A program made the position numbers and the translations under genes. Positions 10,208 to 22,351 of a stretch of 64,000 bases of DNA are shown in pieces (position 1 is the stretch's first letter; each line of letters opens with the position of its first letter). The stretch covers positions 1-64,000 of the forward strand of contig CAXKVF010000099.1 of NCBI GenBank assembly GCA_964057225.1, read 5' to 3'. This stretch comes from Auanema rhodensis. Its lineage: Eukaryota > Nematoda > Chromadorea > Rhabditida > Rhabditidae. The notes under the pieces were generated by a model. The model was not told the DNA's origin and made no database searches. It saw nothing but the letters and a program-made list of their open reading frames with translations.

Positions 10208-13200
10208 GGACATGGGGAATCTAATTTTGAAAACCGCATCTCTTTATCTTTCACGTGAAGCGAGTTACATACCAAGTGCACATCACGTGTACATTTAATT
10301 AGCATAAATTAAAGTTCACGTAAATTTCAAAGTCATGGTTACCATGAACCAATATCAATAAAAATTTGTTTTTAGACTAATATGGACATGGGGAATCTAA
10401 TTTTGAAAACCGCATCTCTTTATCTTTCACGTGAAGCGAGTTACATACCAAGTGCACATCACGTGTACATTTAATTAGCATAAATTAAAGTTCACGTAAA
10501 TTTCAAAGTCATGGTTACCATGAAGCAATATCAATAAAAATTTGTTTTTAGACTAATATGGACATGGGGAATCTAATTTTGAAAACCGCATCTCTTTATC
10601 TTTCACGTGAAGCGAGTTACATACCAAGTGCACATCACGTGTACATTTAATTAGCATAAATTAAAGTTCACGTAAATTTCAAAGTCATGGTTACCATGAA
10701 CCTATATCAATAAAAATTTGTTTTTAGACTAATATGGACATGGGGAATCTAATTTTGAAAACCGCATCTCTTTATCTTTCACGTGAAGCGAGTTACATAC
10801 CAAGTGCACATCACGTGTACATTTAATTAGCATAAATTAAAGTTCACGTAAATTTCAAAGTCATGGTTACCATGCACCAATATCAATAAAAATTTGTTTT
10901 TAGACTAATATGGACATGGGGAATCTAATTTTGAAAACCGCATCTCTTTATCTTTCACGTGAAGCGAGTTACATACCAAGTGCACATCACGTGTACATTT
11001 AATTAGCATAAATTAAAGTTCACGTAAATTTCAAAGTCATGGTTACCATGAACCAATATCAATAAAAATTTGTTTTTAGACTAATATGGACATGGGGAAT
11101 CTAATTTTGAAAACCGCATTTCTTTATCTTTCACGTGAAGCGAGTTACATACCAAGTGCACATCACGTGTACATTTAATTAGCATAAATTAAAGTTCACG
11201 TAAAATTCAAAGTCATGGTTACCATGCACCAATATCAATAAAAATTTGTTTTTAGACTAATATGGACATGGAGAATCTAATTTTGAAAACCGCATCTCTT
11301 TATCTTTCACGTGAAGCGAGTTACATACCAAGTGCACATCACGTGTACATTTAATTAGCATAAATTAAAGTTCACGTAAATTTCAAAGTCATGGTTACCA
11401 TGAACCAATATCAATAAAAATTTGTTTTTAGACTAATATGGACATGGGGAATCTAATTTTGAAAACCGCATCTCTTTATCTTTCACGTGAAGCGAGTTAC
11501 ATACCAAGTGCTTATCACGTGTACATTTAATTAGCATAAATTAAAGTTCACGTAAATTTCAAAGTCATGGTTACCATGAACCAATATCAATAAAAATTTG
11601 TTTTTAGACTAATATGGACATGGGGAATCTAATTTTGAAAACCGCATCTCTTTATCTTTCACGTGAAGCGAGTTACATACCAAGTGCACATCACGTGTAC
11701 ATTTAATTAGCATAAATTAAAGTTCACGTAAATTTCAAAGTCATGGTTACCATGAACCAATATCAATAAAAATTTGTTTTTAGACTAATATGGACATGGG
11801 GAATCTAATTTTGAAAACCGCATCTCTTTATCTTTCACGTGAAGCGAGTTACATACCAAGTGCACATCACGTGTACATTTAATTAGCATAAATTAAAGTT
11901 CACGTAAATTTCAAAGTCATGGTTACCATGAACCTATATCAATAAAAATTTGTTTTTAGACTAATATGGACATGGGGAATCTAATTTTGAAAACCGCATC
12001 TCTTTATCTTTCACGTGAAGCGAGTTACATACCAAGTGCACATCACGTGTACATTTAATTAGCATAAATTAAAGTTCACGTAAATTTCAAAGTCATGGTT
12101 ACCATGAAGCAATATCAATAAAAATTTGTTTTTAGACTAATATGGACATGGGGAATCTAATTTTGAAAACCGCATCTCTTTATCTTTCACGTGAAGCGAG
12201 TTACATACCAAGTGCACATCACGTGTACATTTAATTAGCATAAATTAAAGTTCACGTAAATTTCAAAGTCATGGTTACCATGAACCTATATCAATAAAAA
12301 TTTGTTTTTAGACTAATATGGACATGGGGAATCTAATTTTGAAAACCGCATCTCTTTATCTTTCACGTGAAGCGAGTTACATACCAAGTGCACATCACGT
12401 GTACATTTAATTAGCATAAATTAAAGTTCACGTAAATTTCAAAGTCATGGTTACCATGAAGCAATATCAATAAAAATTTGTTTTTAGACTAATATGGACA
12501 TGGGGAATCTAATTTTGAAAACCGCATCTCTTTATCTTTCACGTGAAGCGAGTTACATACCAAGTGCACATCACGTGTACATTTAATTAGCATAAATTAA
12601 AGTTCACGTAAATTTCAAAGTCATGGTTACCATGAACCAATATCAATAAAAATTTGTTTTTAGACTAATATGGACATGGGGAATCTAATTTTGAAAACCG
12701 CATCTCTTTATCTTTCACGTGAAGCGAGTTACATACCAAGTGCACATCACGTGTACATTTAATTAGCATAAATTAAAGTTCACGTAAATTTCAAAGTCAT
12801 GGTTACCATGCACCAATATCAATAAAAATTTGTTTTTAGACTAATATGGACATGGGGAATCTAATTTTGAAAACCGCATCTCTTTATCTTTCACGTGAAG
12901 CGAGTTACATACCAAGTGCACATCACGTGTACATTTAATTAGCATAAATTAAAGTTTACGTAAATTTCAAAGTCATGGTTACCATGAACCAATATCAATA
13001 AAAATTTGTTTTTAGACTAATATGGACATGGGGAATCTAATTTTGAAAACCGCATCTCTTTATCTTTCACGTGAAGCGAGTTACATACCAAGTGCACATC
13101 ACGTGTACATTTAATTAGCATAAATTAAAGTTCACGTAAATTTCAAAGTCATGGTTACCATGAACCAATATCAATAAAAATTTGTTTTTAGACTAATATG

Positions 13201-13375
13201 GACATGGGGAATCTAATTTTGAAAACCGCATCTCTTTATCTTTCACGTGAAGCGAGTTACATACCAAGTGCACATCACGTGTACATTTAATTAGCATAAA
13301 TTAAAGTTCACGTAAATTTCAAAGTCATGGTTACCATGAACCAATATCAATAAAAATTTGTTTTTAGACTAATAT
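10208..13375 (+). repeat. Lightly variable segment
   Basis: Mostly consensus monomers with scattered 140-144 alleles. Notable units: 11088 carries C33T, T118A and A140C and is followed by 11264 with G9A, the simpler form of a pair found again at 37136, 41008 and 42592; 11440 carries the double change GCACATC to GCTTATC, seen nowhere else in the window; 12848 has C110T. No clear multimer. Confidence 0.7.
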
Positions 13376-13903
13376 GGACATGGGGAATCTAATTTCAAAA
13401 ACCGCATCTCTTTATCTTTCACGTGAAGCGAGTTACATACCAAGTGCACATCACGTGTACATTTAATTAGCATAAATTAAAGTTCACGTAAATTTCAAAG
13501 TCATGGTTACCATGCACCAATATCAATAAAAATTTGTTTTTAGACTAATATGGACATGGAGAATCTAATTTTGAAAACCGCATCTCTTTATCTTTCACGT
13601 GAAGCGAGTTACATACCAAGTGCACATCACGTGTACATTTAATTAGCATAAATTAAAGTTTACGTAAATTTCAAAGTCATGGTTACCATGAAGCAATATC
13701 AATAAAAATTTGTTTTTAGACTAATATGGACATGTGGAATCTAATTTTGAAAACCGCATCTCTTTATCTTTCACGTGAAGCGAGTTACATACCAAGTGCA
13801 CATCACGTGTACATTTAATTAGCATAAATTAAAGTTCACGTAAATTTCAAAGTCATGGTTACCATGAACCAATATCAATAAAAATTTGTTTTTAGACTAA
13901 TAT
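13376..13903 (+). repeat. First CA/GAG/GTGG barcode trio
   Basis: Three successive monomers carry an ordered marker set: 13376 (T21C/G22A and A140C), 13552 (G9A, C110T, C142G) and 13728 (G8T). The same order recurs at 19712, 20592, 26224 and 27104 and partly at 21648. C110T is private to this copy within the trio family. Confidence 0.75.
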
Positions 13904-15487
13904 GGACATGGGGAATCTAATTTTGAAAACCGCATCTCTTTATCTTTCACGTGAAGCGAGTTACATACCAAGTGCACATCACGTGTACATTTAATTAGCA
14001 TAAATTAAAGTTCACGTAAATTTCAAAGTCATGGTTACCATGAAGCAATATCAATAAAAATTTGTTTTTAGACTAATATGGACATGGGGAATCTAATTTT
14101 GAAAACCGCATCTCTTTATCTTTCACGTGAAGCGAGTTACATACCAAGTGCACATCACGTGTACATTTAATTAGCATAAATTAAAGTTCACGTAAATTTC
14201 AAAGTCATGGTTACCATGAACCAATATCAATAAAAATTTGTTTTTAGACTAATATGGACATGGGGAATCTAATTTTGAAAACCGCATCTCTTTATCTTTC
14301 ACGTGAAGCGAGTTACATACCAAGTGCACATCACGTGTACATTTAATTAGCATAAATTAAAGTTCACGTAAATTTCAAAGTCATGGTTACCATGAACCAA
14401 TATCAATAAAAATTTGTTTTTAGACTAATATGGACATGGGGAATCTAATTTTGAAAACCGCATCTCTTTATCTTTCACGTGAAGCGAGTTACATACCAAG
14501 TGCACATCACGTGTACATTTAATTAGCATAAATTAAAGTTCACGTAAATTTCAAAGTCATGGTTACCATGAACCAATATCAATAAAAATTTGTTTTTAGA
14601 CTAATATGGACATGGGGAATCTAATTTTGAAAACCGCATCTCTTTATCTTTCACGTGAAGCGAGTTACATACCAAGTGCACATCACGTGTACATTTAATT
14701 AGCATAAATTAAAGTTCACGTAAATTTCAAAGTCATGGTTACCATGAACCAATATCAATAAAAATTTGTTTTTAGACTAATATAGACATGGGGAATCTAA
14801 TTTTGAAAACCGCATCTCTTTATCTTTCACGTGAAGCGAGTTACATACCAAGTGCACATCACGTGTACATTTAATTAGCATAAATTAAAGTTCACGTAAA
14901 TTTCAAAGTCATGGTTACCATGAACCAATATCAATAAAAATTTGTTTTTAGACTAATATGGACATGGGGAATCTAATTTTGAAAACCGCATCTCTTTATC
15001 TTTCACGTGAAGCGAGTTACATACCAAGTGCACATCACGTGTACATTTAATTAGCATAAATTAAAGTTCACGTAAATTTCAAAGTCATGGTTACCATGAA
15101 CCAATATCAATAAAAATTTGTTTTTAGACTAATATGGACATGGGGAATCTAATTTCAAAAACCGCATCTCTTTATCTTTCACGTGAAGCGAGTTACATAC
15201 CAAGTGCACATCACGTGTACATTTAATTAGCATAAATTAAAGTTCACGTAAATTTCAAAGTCATGGTTACCATGCACCAATATCAATAAAAATTTGTTTT
15301 TAGACTAATATGGACATGGGGAATCTAATTTTGAAAACCTCATCTCTTTATCTTTCACGTGAAGCGAGTTACATACCAAGTGCACATCACGTGTACATTT
15401 AATTAGCATAAATTAAAGTTCACGTAAATTTCAAAGTCATGGTTACCATGAACCAATATCAATAAAAATTTGTTTTTAGACTAATAT
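13904..15487 (+). repeat. Monomers between barcode blocks
   Basis: Nine units, mostly consensus. Unit 14080 resembles others with C142G near 14044; G1A marks the unit starting 14784 (TATAGAC); 15136 has T21C/G22A and A140C; 15312 has G29T (CCTCATC). No coding or unique sequence. Confidence 0.7.
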
Positions 15488-17247
15488 AGACATGGGGAAT
15501 CTAATTTTGAAAACCGCATCTCTTTATCTTTCACGTGAAGCGAGTTACATACCAAGTGCACATCACGTGTACATTTAATTAGCATAAATTAAAGTTCACG
15601 TAAATTTCAAAGTCATGGTTACCATGAACCAATATCAATAAAAATTTGTTTTTAGACTAATATGGACATGGAGAATCTAATTTTGAAAACCGCATCTCTT
15701 TATCTTTCACGTGAAGCGAGTTACATACCAAGTGCACATCACGTGTACATTTAATTAGCATAAATTAAAGTTCACGTAAAATTCAAAGTCATGGTTACCA
15801 TGAACCAATATCAATAAAAATTTGTTTTTAGACTAATATGGACATGGAGAATCTAATTTTGAAAACCGCATCTCTTTATCTTTCACGTGAAGCGAGTTAC
15901 ATACCAAGTGCACATCACGTGTACATTTAATTAGCATAAATTAAAGTTCACGTAAATTTCAAAGTCATGGTTACCATGAACCAATATCAATAAAAATTTG
16001 TTTTTAGACTAATATGGACATGGGGAATCTAATTTTGAAAACCGCATCTCTTTATCTTTCACGTGAAGCGAGTTACATACCAAGTGCACATCACGTGTAC
16101 ATTTAATTAGCATAAATTAAAGTTCACGTAAATTTCAAAGTCATGGTTACCATGAAGCAATATCAATAAAAATTTGTTTTTAGACTAATATGGACATGTG
16201 GAATCTAATTTTGAAAACCGCATCTCTTTATTTTTCACGTGAAGCGAGTTACATACCAAGTGCACATCACGTGTACATTTAATTAGCATAAATTAAAGTT
16301 CACGTAAATTTCAAAGTCATGGTTACCATGAACCAATATCAAAAAAAATTTGTTTTTAGACTAATATGGACATGGGGAATCTAATTTTGAAAACCGCATC
16401 TCTTTATCTTTCACGTGAAGCGAGTTACATACCAAGTGCACATCACGTGTACATTTAATTAGCATAAATTAAAGTTCACGTAAATTTCAAAGTCATGGTT
16501 ACCATGAAGCAATATCAATAAAAATTTGTTTTTAGACTAATATGGACATGGGGAATCTAATTTTGAAAACCGCATCTCTTTATCTTTCACGTGAAGCGAG
16601 TTATATACCAAGTGCACATCACGTGTACATTTAATTAGCATAAATTAAAGTTCACGTAAATTTCAAAGTCATGGTTACCATGAACCAATATCAATAAAAA
16701 TTTGTTTTTAGACTAATATGGACATGGGGAATCTAATTTTGAAAACCGCATCTCTTTATCTTTCACGTGAAGCGAGTTACATACCAAGTGCACATCACGT
16801 GTACATTTAATTAGCATAAATTAAAGTTCACGTAAATTTCAAAGTCATGGTTACCATGAACCAATATCAATAAAAATTTGTTTTTAGACTAATATGGACA
16901 TGGGGAATCTAATTTCAAAAACCGCATCTCTTTATCTCTCACGTGAAGCGAGTTACATACCAAGTGCACATCACGTGTACATTTAATTAGCATAAATTAA
17001 AGTTCACGTAAATTTCAAAGTCATGGTTACCATGCACCAATATCAATAAAAATTTGTTTTTAGACTAAGATGGACATGGGGAATCTAATTTTGAGAACCG
17101 CATCTCTTTATCTTTCACGTGAAGCGAGTTACATACCGAGTGCACATCACGTGTACATTTAATTAGCATAAATTAAAGTTCACGTAAATTTCAAAGTCAT
17201 GGTTACCATGCACCAATATCAATAAAAATTTGTTTTTAGACTAATAT
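15488..17247 (+). repeat. Ten-monomer block, source-like copy of 29040-30799
   Basis: Ordered markers by monomer: 15488 G1A; 15664 G9A and T118A; 15840 G9A; 16016 C142G; 16192 G8T, C41T and an A-run (T152A); 16368 C142G; 16544 C61T; 16720 consensus; 16896 T21C/G22A, T43C, A140C and A175G; 17072 A24G, A67G and A140C. The same order occurs 77 monomers (13552 bp) downstream with only a few differences: C41T is absent there, G29T and C142G are on one unit, and the last unit lacks A140C. Confidence 0.85.
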
Positions 17248-18831
17248 GGACATGGAGAATCTAATTTTGAAAACCGCATCTCTTTATCTTTCACGTGAAG
17301 CGAGTTACATACCAAGTGCACATCACGTGTACATTTAATTAGCATAAATTAAAGTTCACGTAAATTTCAAAGTCATGGTTACCATGAACCAATATCAATA
17401 AAAATTTGTTTTTAGACTAATATGGACATGGGGAATCTAATTTTGGAAACCGCATCTCTTTATCTTTCACGTGAAGCGAGTTACATACCAAGTGCACATC
17501 ACGTGTACATTTAATTAGCATAAATTAAAGTTCACGTAAATTTCAAAGTCATGGTTACCATGAACCAATATCAATAAAAATTTGTTTTTAGACTAATATG
17601 GACATGGGGAATCTAATTTTGAAAACCGCATCTCTTTATCTTTCACGTGAAGCGAGTTACATACCAAGTGCACATCACGTGTACATTTAATTAGCATAAA
17701 TTAAAGTTCACGTAAATTTCAAAGTCATGGTTACCATGAAGCAATATCAATAAAAATTTGTTTTTAGACTAATATGGACATGGGGAATCTAATTTTGAAA
17801 ACCGCATCTCTTTATCTTTCACGTGAAGCGAGTTATATACCAAGTGCACATCACGTGTACATTTAATTAGCATAAATTAAAGTTCACGTAAATTTCAAAG
17901 TCATGGTTACCATGAACCAATATCAATAAAAATTTGTTTTTAGACTAATATGGACATGGGGAATCTAATTTTGAAAACCGCATCTCTTTATCTTTCACGT
18001 GAAGCGAGTTACATACCAAGTGCACATCACGTGTACATTTAATTAGCATAAATTAAAGTTCACGTAAATTTCAAAGTCATGGTTACCATGAACCAATATC
18101 AATAAAAATTTGTTTTTAGACTAATATGGACATGGGGAATCTAATTTCAAAAACCGCATCTCTTTATCTCTCACGTGAAGCGAGTTACATACCAAGTGCA
18201 CATCACGTGTACATTTAATTAGCATAAATTAAAGTTCACGTAAATTTCAAAGTCATGGTTACCATGCACCAATATCAATAAAAATTTGTTTTTAGACTAA
18301 GATGGACATGGGGAATCTAATTTTGAGAACCGCATCTCTTTATCTTTCACGTGAAGCGAGTTACATACCGAGTGCACATCACGTGTACATTTAATTAGCA
18401 TAAATTAAAGTTCACGTAAATTTCAAAGTCATGGTTACCATGCACCAATATCAATAAAAATTTGTTTTTAGACTAATATGGACATGGAGAATCTAATTTT
18501 GAAAACCGCATCTCTTTATCTTTCACGTGAAGCGAGTTACATACCAAGTGCACATCACGTGTACATTTAATTAGCATAAATTAAAGTTCACGTAAATTTC
18601 AAAGTCATGGTTACCATGAACCAATATCAATAAAAATTTGTTTTTAGACTAATATGGACATGGGGAATCTAATTTTGGAAACCGCATCTCTTTATCTTTC
18701 ACGTGAAGCGAGTTACATACCAAGTGCACATCACGTGTACATTTAATTAGCATAAATTAAAGTTCACGTAAATTTCAAAGTCATGGTTACCATGAACCAA
18801 TATCAATAAAAATTTGTTTTTAGACTAATAT
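16368..18831 (+). repeat. Tandem 7-mer pair (1232-bp period)
   Basis: Copies 16368-17599 and 17600-18831. Each runs: C142G unit; C61T unit; consensus; T21C/G22A+T43C+A140C+A175G; A24G+A67G+A140C; G9A; A23G (TTTTGGAAACC). I noticed no difference between the copies. This makes it one of the cleanest HOR duplications here, and it overlaps the end of the block copied 77 monomers downstream. Confidence 0.88.
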
Positions 18832-19711
18832 GGACATGGGGAATCTAATTTTGAAAACCGCATCTCTTTATCTTTCACGTGAAGCGAGTTACATACCAAG
18901 TGCACATCACGTGTACATTTAATTAGCATAAATTAAAGTTCACGTAAATTTCAAAGTCATGGTTACCATGCACCAATATCAATAAAAATTTGTTTTTTGA
19001 CTAATATGGACATGGGGAATCTAATTTTGAAAACCGCATCTCTTTATCTTTCACGTGAAGCGAGTTACATACCAAGTGCACATCACGTGTACATTTAATT
19101 AGCATAAATTAAAGTTCACGTAAATTTCAAAGTCATGGTTACCATGAAGCAATATCAATAAAAATTTGTTTTTAGACTAATATGGACATGGGGAATCTAA
19201 TTTTGAAAACCGCATCTCTTTATCTTTCACGTGAAGCGAGTTACATACCAAGTGCACATCACGTGTACATTTAATTAGCATAAATTAAAGTTCACGTAAA
19301 TTTCAAAGTCATGGTTACCATGAACCAATATCAATAAAAATTTGTTTTTAGACTAATATGGACATGGGGAATCTAATTTTGAAAACCGCATCTCTTTATC
19401 TTTCACGTGAAGCGAGTTACATACCAAGTGCACATCACGTGTACATTTAATTAGCATAAATTAAAGTTCACGTAAATTTCAAAGTCATGGTTACCATGCA
19501 CCAATATCAATAAAAATTTGTTTTTAGACTAATATGGACATGGGGAATCTAATTTTGAAAACCGCATCTCTTTATCTTTCACGTGAAGCGAGTTACATAC
19601 CAAGTGCACATCACGTGTACATTTAATTAGCATAAATTAAAGTTCACGTAAATTTCAAAGTCATGGTTACCATGAACCAATATCAATAAAAATTTGTTTT
19701 TAGACTAATAT
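18832..19711 (+). repeat. Five monomers between multimers
   Basis: Units 18832 (A140C and TTTTTTTGAC near the end), 19008 (C142G), 19184, 19360 (A140C) and 19536. The 140-144 alleles vary, but no ordered copy of this set was found nearby. Confidence 0.75.
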
Positions 19712-21471
19712 GGACATGGGGAATCTAATTTCAAAAACCGCATCTCTTTATCTTTCACGTGAAGCGAGTTACATACCAAGTGCACATCACGTGTACATTT
19801 AATTAGCATAAATTAAAGTTCACGTAAATTTCAAAGTCATGGTTACCATGCACCAATATCAATAAAAATTTGTTTTTAGACTAATATGGACATGGAGAAT
19901 CTAATTTTGAAAACCGCATCTCTTTATCTTTCACGTGAAGCGAGTTACATACCAAGTGCACATCACGTGTACATTTAATTAGCATAAATTAAAGTTCACG
20001 TAAATTTCAAAGTCATGGTTACCATGAAGCAATATCAATAAAAATTTGTTTTTAGACTAATATGGACATGTGGAATCTAATTTTGAAAACCGCATCTCTT
20101 TATCTTTCACGTGAAGCGAGTTACATACCAAGTGCACATCACGTGTACATTTAATTAGCATAAATTAAAGTTCACGTAAATTTCAAAGTCATGGTTACCA
20201 TGAACCAATATCAATAAAAATTTGTTTTTAGACTAATATGGACATGGGGAATCTAATTTTGAAAACCGCATCTCTTTATCTTTCACGTGAAGCGAGTTAC
20301 ATACCAAGTGCACATCACGTGTACATTTAATTAGCATAAATTAAAGTTCACGTAAATTTCAAAGTCATGGTTACCATGAACCAATATCAATAAAAATTTG
20401 TTTTTAGACTAATATGGACATGGGGAATCTAATTTTGAAAACCGCATCTCTTTATCTTTCACGTGAAGCGAGTTACATACCAAGTGCACATCACGTGTAC
20501 ATTTAATTAGCATAAATTAAAGTTCACGTAAAGTTCAAAGTCATGGTTACCATGAACCAATATCAATAAAAATTTGTTTTTAGACTAATATGGACATGGG
20601 GAATCTAATTTCAAAAACCGCATCTCTTTATCTTTCACGTGAAGCGAGTTACATACCAAGTGCACATCACGTGTACATTTAATTAGCATAAATTAAAGTT
20701 CACGTAAATTTCAAAGTCATGGTTACCATGCACCAATATCAATAAAAATTTGTTTTTAGACTAATATGGACATGGAGAATCTAATTTTGAAAACCGCATC
20801 TCTTTATCTTTCACGTGAAGCGAGTTACATACCAAGTGCACATCACGTGTACATTTAATTAGCATAAATTAAAGTTCACGTAAATTTCAAAGTCATGGTT
20901 ACCATGAAGCAATATCAATAAAAATTTGTTTTTAGACTAATATGGACATGTGGAATCTAATTTTGAAAACCGCATCTCTTTATCTTTCACGTGAAGCGAG
21001 TTACATACCAAGTGCACATCACGTGTACATTTAATTAGCATAAATTAAAGTTCACGTAAATTTCAAAGTCATGGTTACCATGAACCAATATCAATAAAAA
21101 TTTGTTTTTAGACTAATATGGACATGGGGAATCTAATTTTGAAAACCGCATCTCTTTATCTTTCACGTGAAGCGAGTTACATACCAAGTGCACATCACGT
21201 GTACATTTAATTAGCATAAATTAAAGTTCACGTAAATTTCAAAGTCATGGTTACCATGAAGCAATATCAATAAAAATTTGTTTTTAGACTAATATGGACA
21301 TGGGGAATCTAATTTTGAAAACCGCATCTCTTTATCTTTCACGTGAAGCGAGTTACATACCAAGTGCACATCACGTGTACATTTAATTAGCATAAATTAA
21401 AGTTCACGTAAATTTCAAAGTCATGGTTACCATGAACCAATATCAATAAAAATTTGTTTTTAGACTAATAT
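19712..21471 (+). repeat. Tandem 5-mer pair with the CA/GAG/GTGG trio
   Basis: Copies 19712-20591 and 20592-21471. Each begins with T21C/G22A+A140C, then G9A+C142G, then G8T. The fourth units differ (20240 consensus, 21120 C142G), and 20416 has a private T118G. The whole 10-unit block recurs at 26224-27983, exactly 37 monomers (6512 bp) downstream, including C142G in the fourth unit of the second copy. Confidence 0.85.
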
Positions 21472-22351
21472 GGACATGGGGAATCTAATTTTGAAAACCG
21501 CATCTCTTTATCTTTCACGTGAAGCGAGTTACATACCAAGTGCACATCACGTGTACATTTAATTAGCATAAATTAAAGTTCACGTAAATTTCAAAGTCAT
21601 GGTTACCATGAACCAATATCAATAAAAATTTGTTTTTAGACTAATATGGACATGGGGAATCTAATTTCAAAAACCGCATCTCTTTATCTTTCACGTGAAG
21701 CGAGTTACATACCAAGTGCACATCACGTGTACATTTAATAAGCATAAATTAAAGTTCACGTAAATTTCAAAGTCATGGTTACCATGCACCAATATCAATA
21801 AAAATTTGTTTTTAGACTAATATGGACATGGAGAATCTAATTTTGAAAACCGCATCTCTTTATCTTTCACGTGAAGCGAGTTACATACCAAGTGCACATC
21901 ACGTGTACATTTAATTAGCATAAATTAAAGTTCACGTAAATTTCAAAGTCATGGTTACCATGAAGCAATATCAATAAAAATTTGTTTTCAGACTAATATG
22001 GACATGGGGAATCTAATTTTGAAAACCGCATCTCTTTATCTTTCACGTGAAGCGAGTTACATACCAAGTGCACATCACGTGTACATTTAATTAGCATAAA
22101 TTAAAGTTCACGTAAATTTCAAAGTCATGGTTACCATGAACCAATATCAATAAAAATTTGTTTTTAGACTAATATGGACATGGGGAATCTAATTTTGAAA
22201 ACCGCATCTCTTTATCTTTCACGTGAAGCGAGTTACATACCAAGTGCACATCACGTGTACATTTAATTAGCATAAATTAAAGTTCACGTAAATTTCAAAG
22301 TCATGGTTACCATGAACCAATATCAATAAAAATTTGTTTTTAGACTAATAT
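21472..22351 (+). repeat. Partial third trio and flank
   Basis: Unit 21648 carries T21C/G22A, T93A and A140C; 21824 carries G9A, C142G and T166C. The expected G8T unit does not follow: 22000 is consensus at position 8. This looks like a truncated third copy of the upstream 5-mer. Confidence 0.7.

Noticed and set aside
13376-18303. Regular 10-mer HOR suggested by CA-type units at 13376, 15136 and 16896 (1760 bp apart)
   Set aside because: The monomers between these units do not carry matching markers (13552 has G9A and C142G, 15312 has G29T), so the equal spacing looks coincidental.
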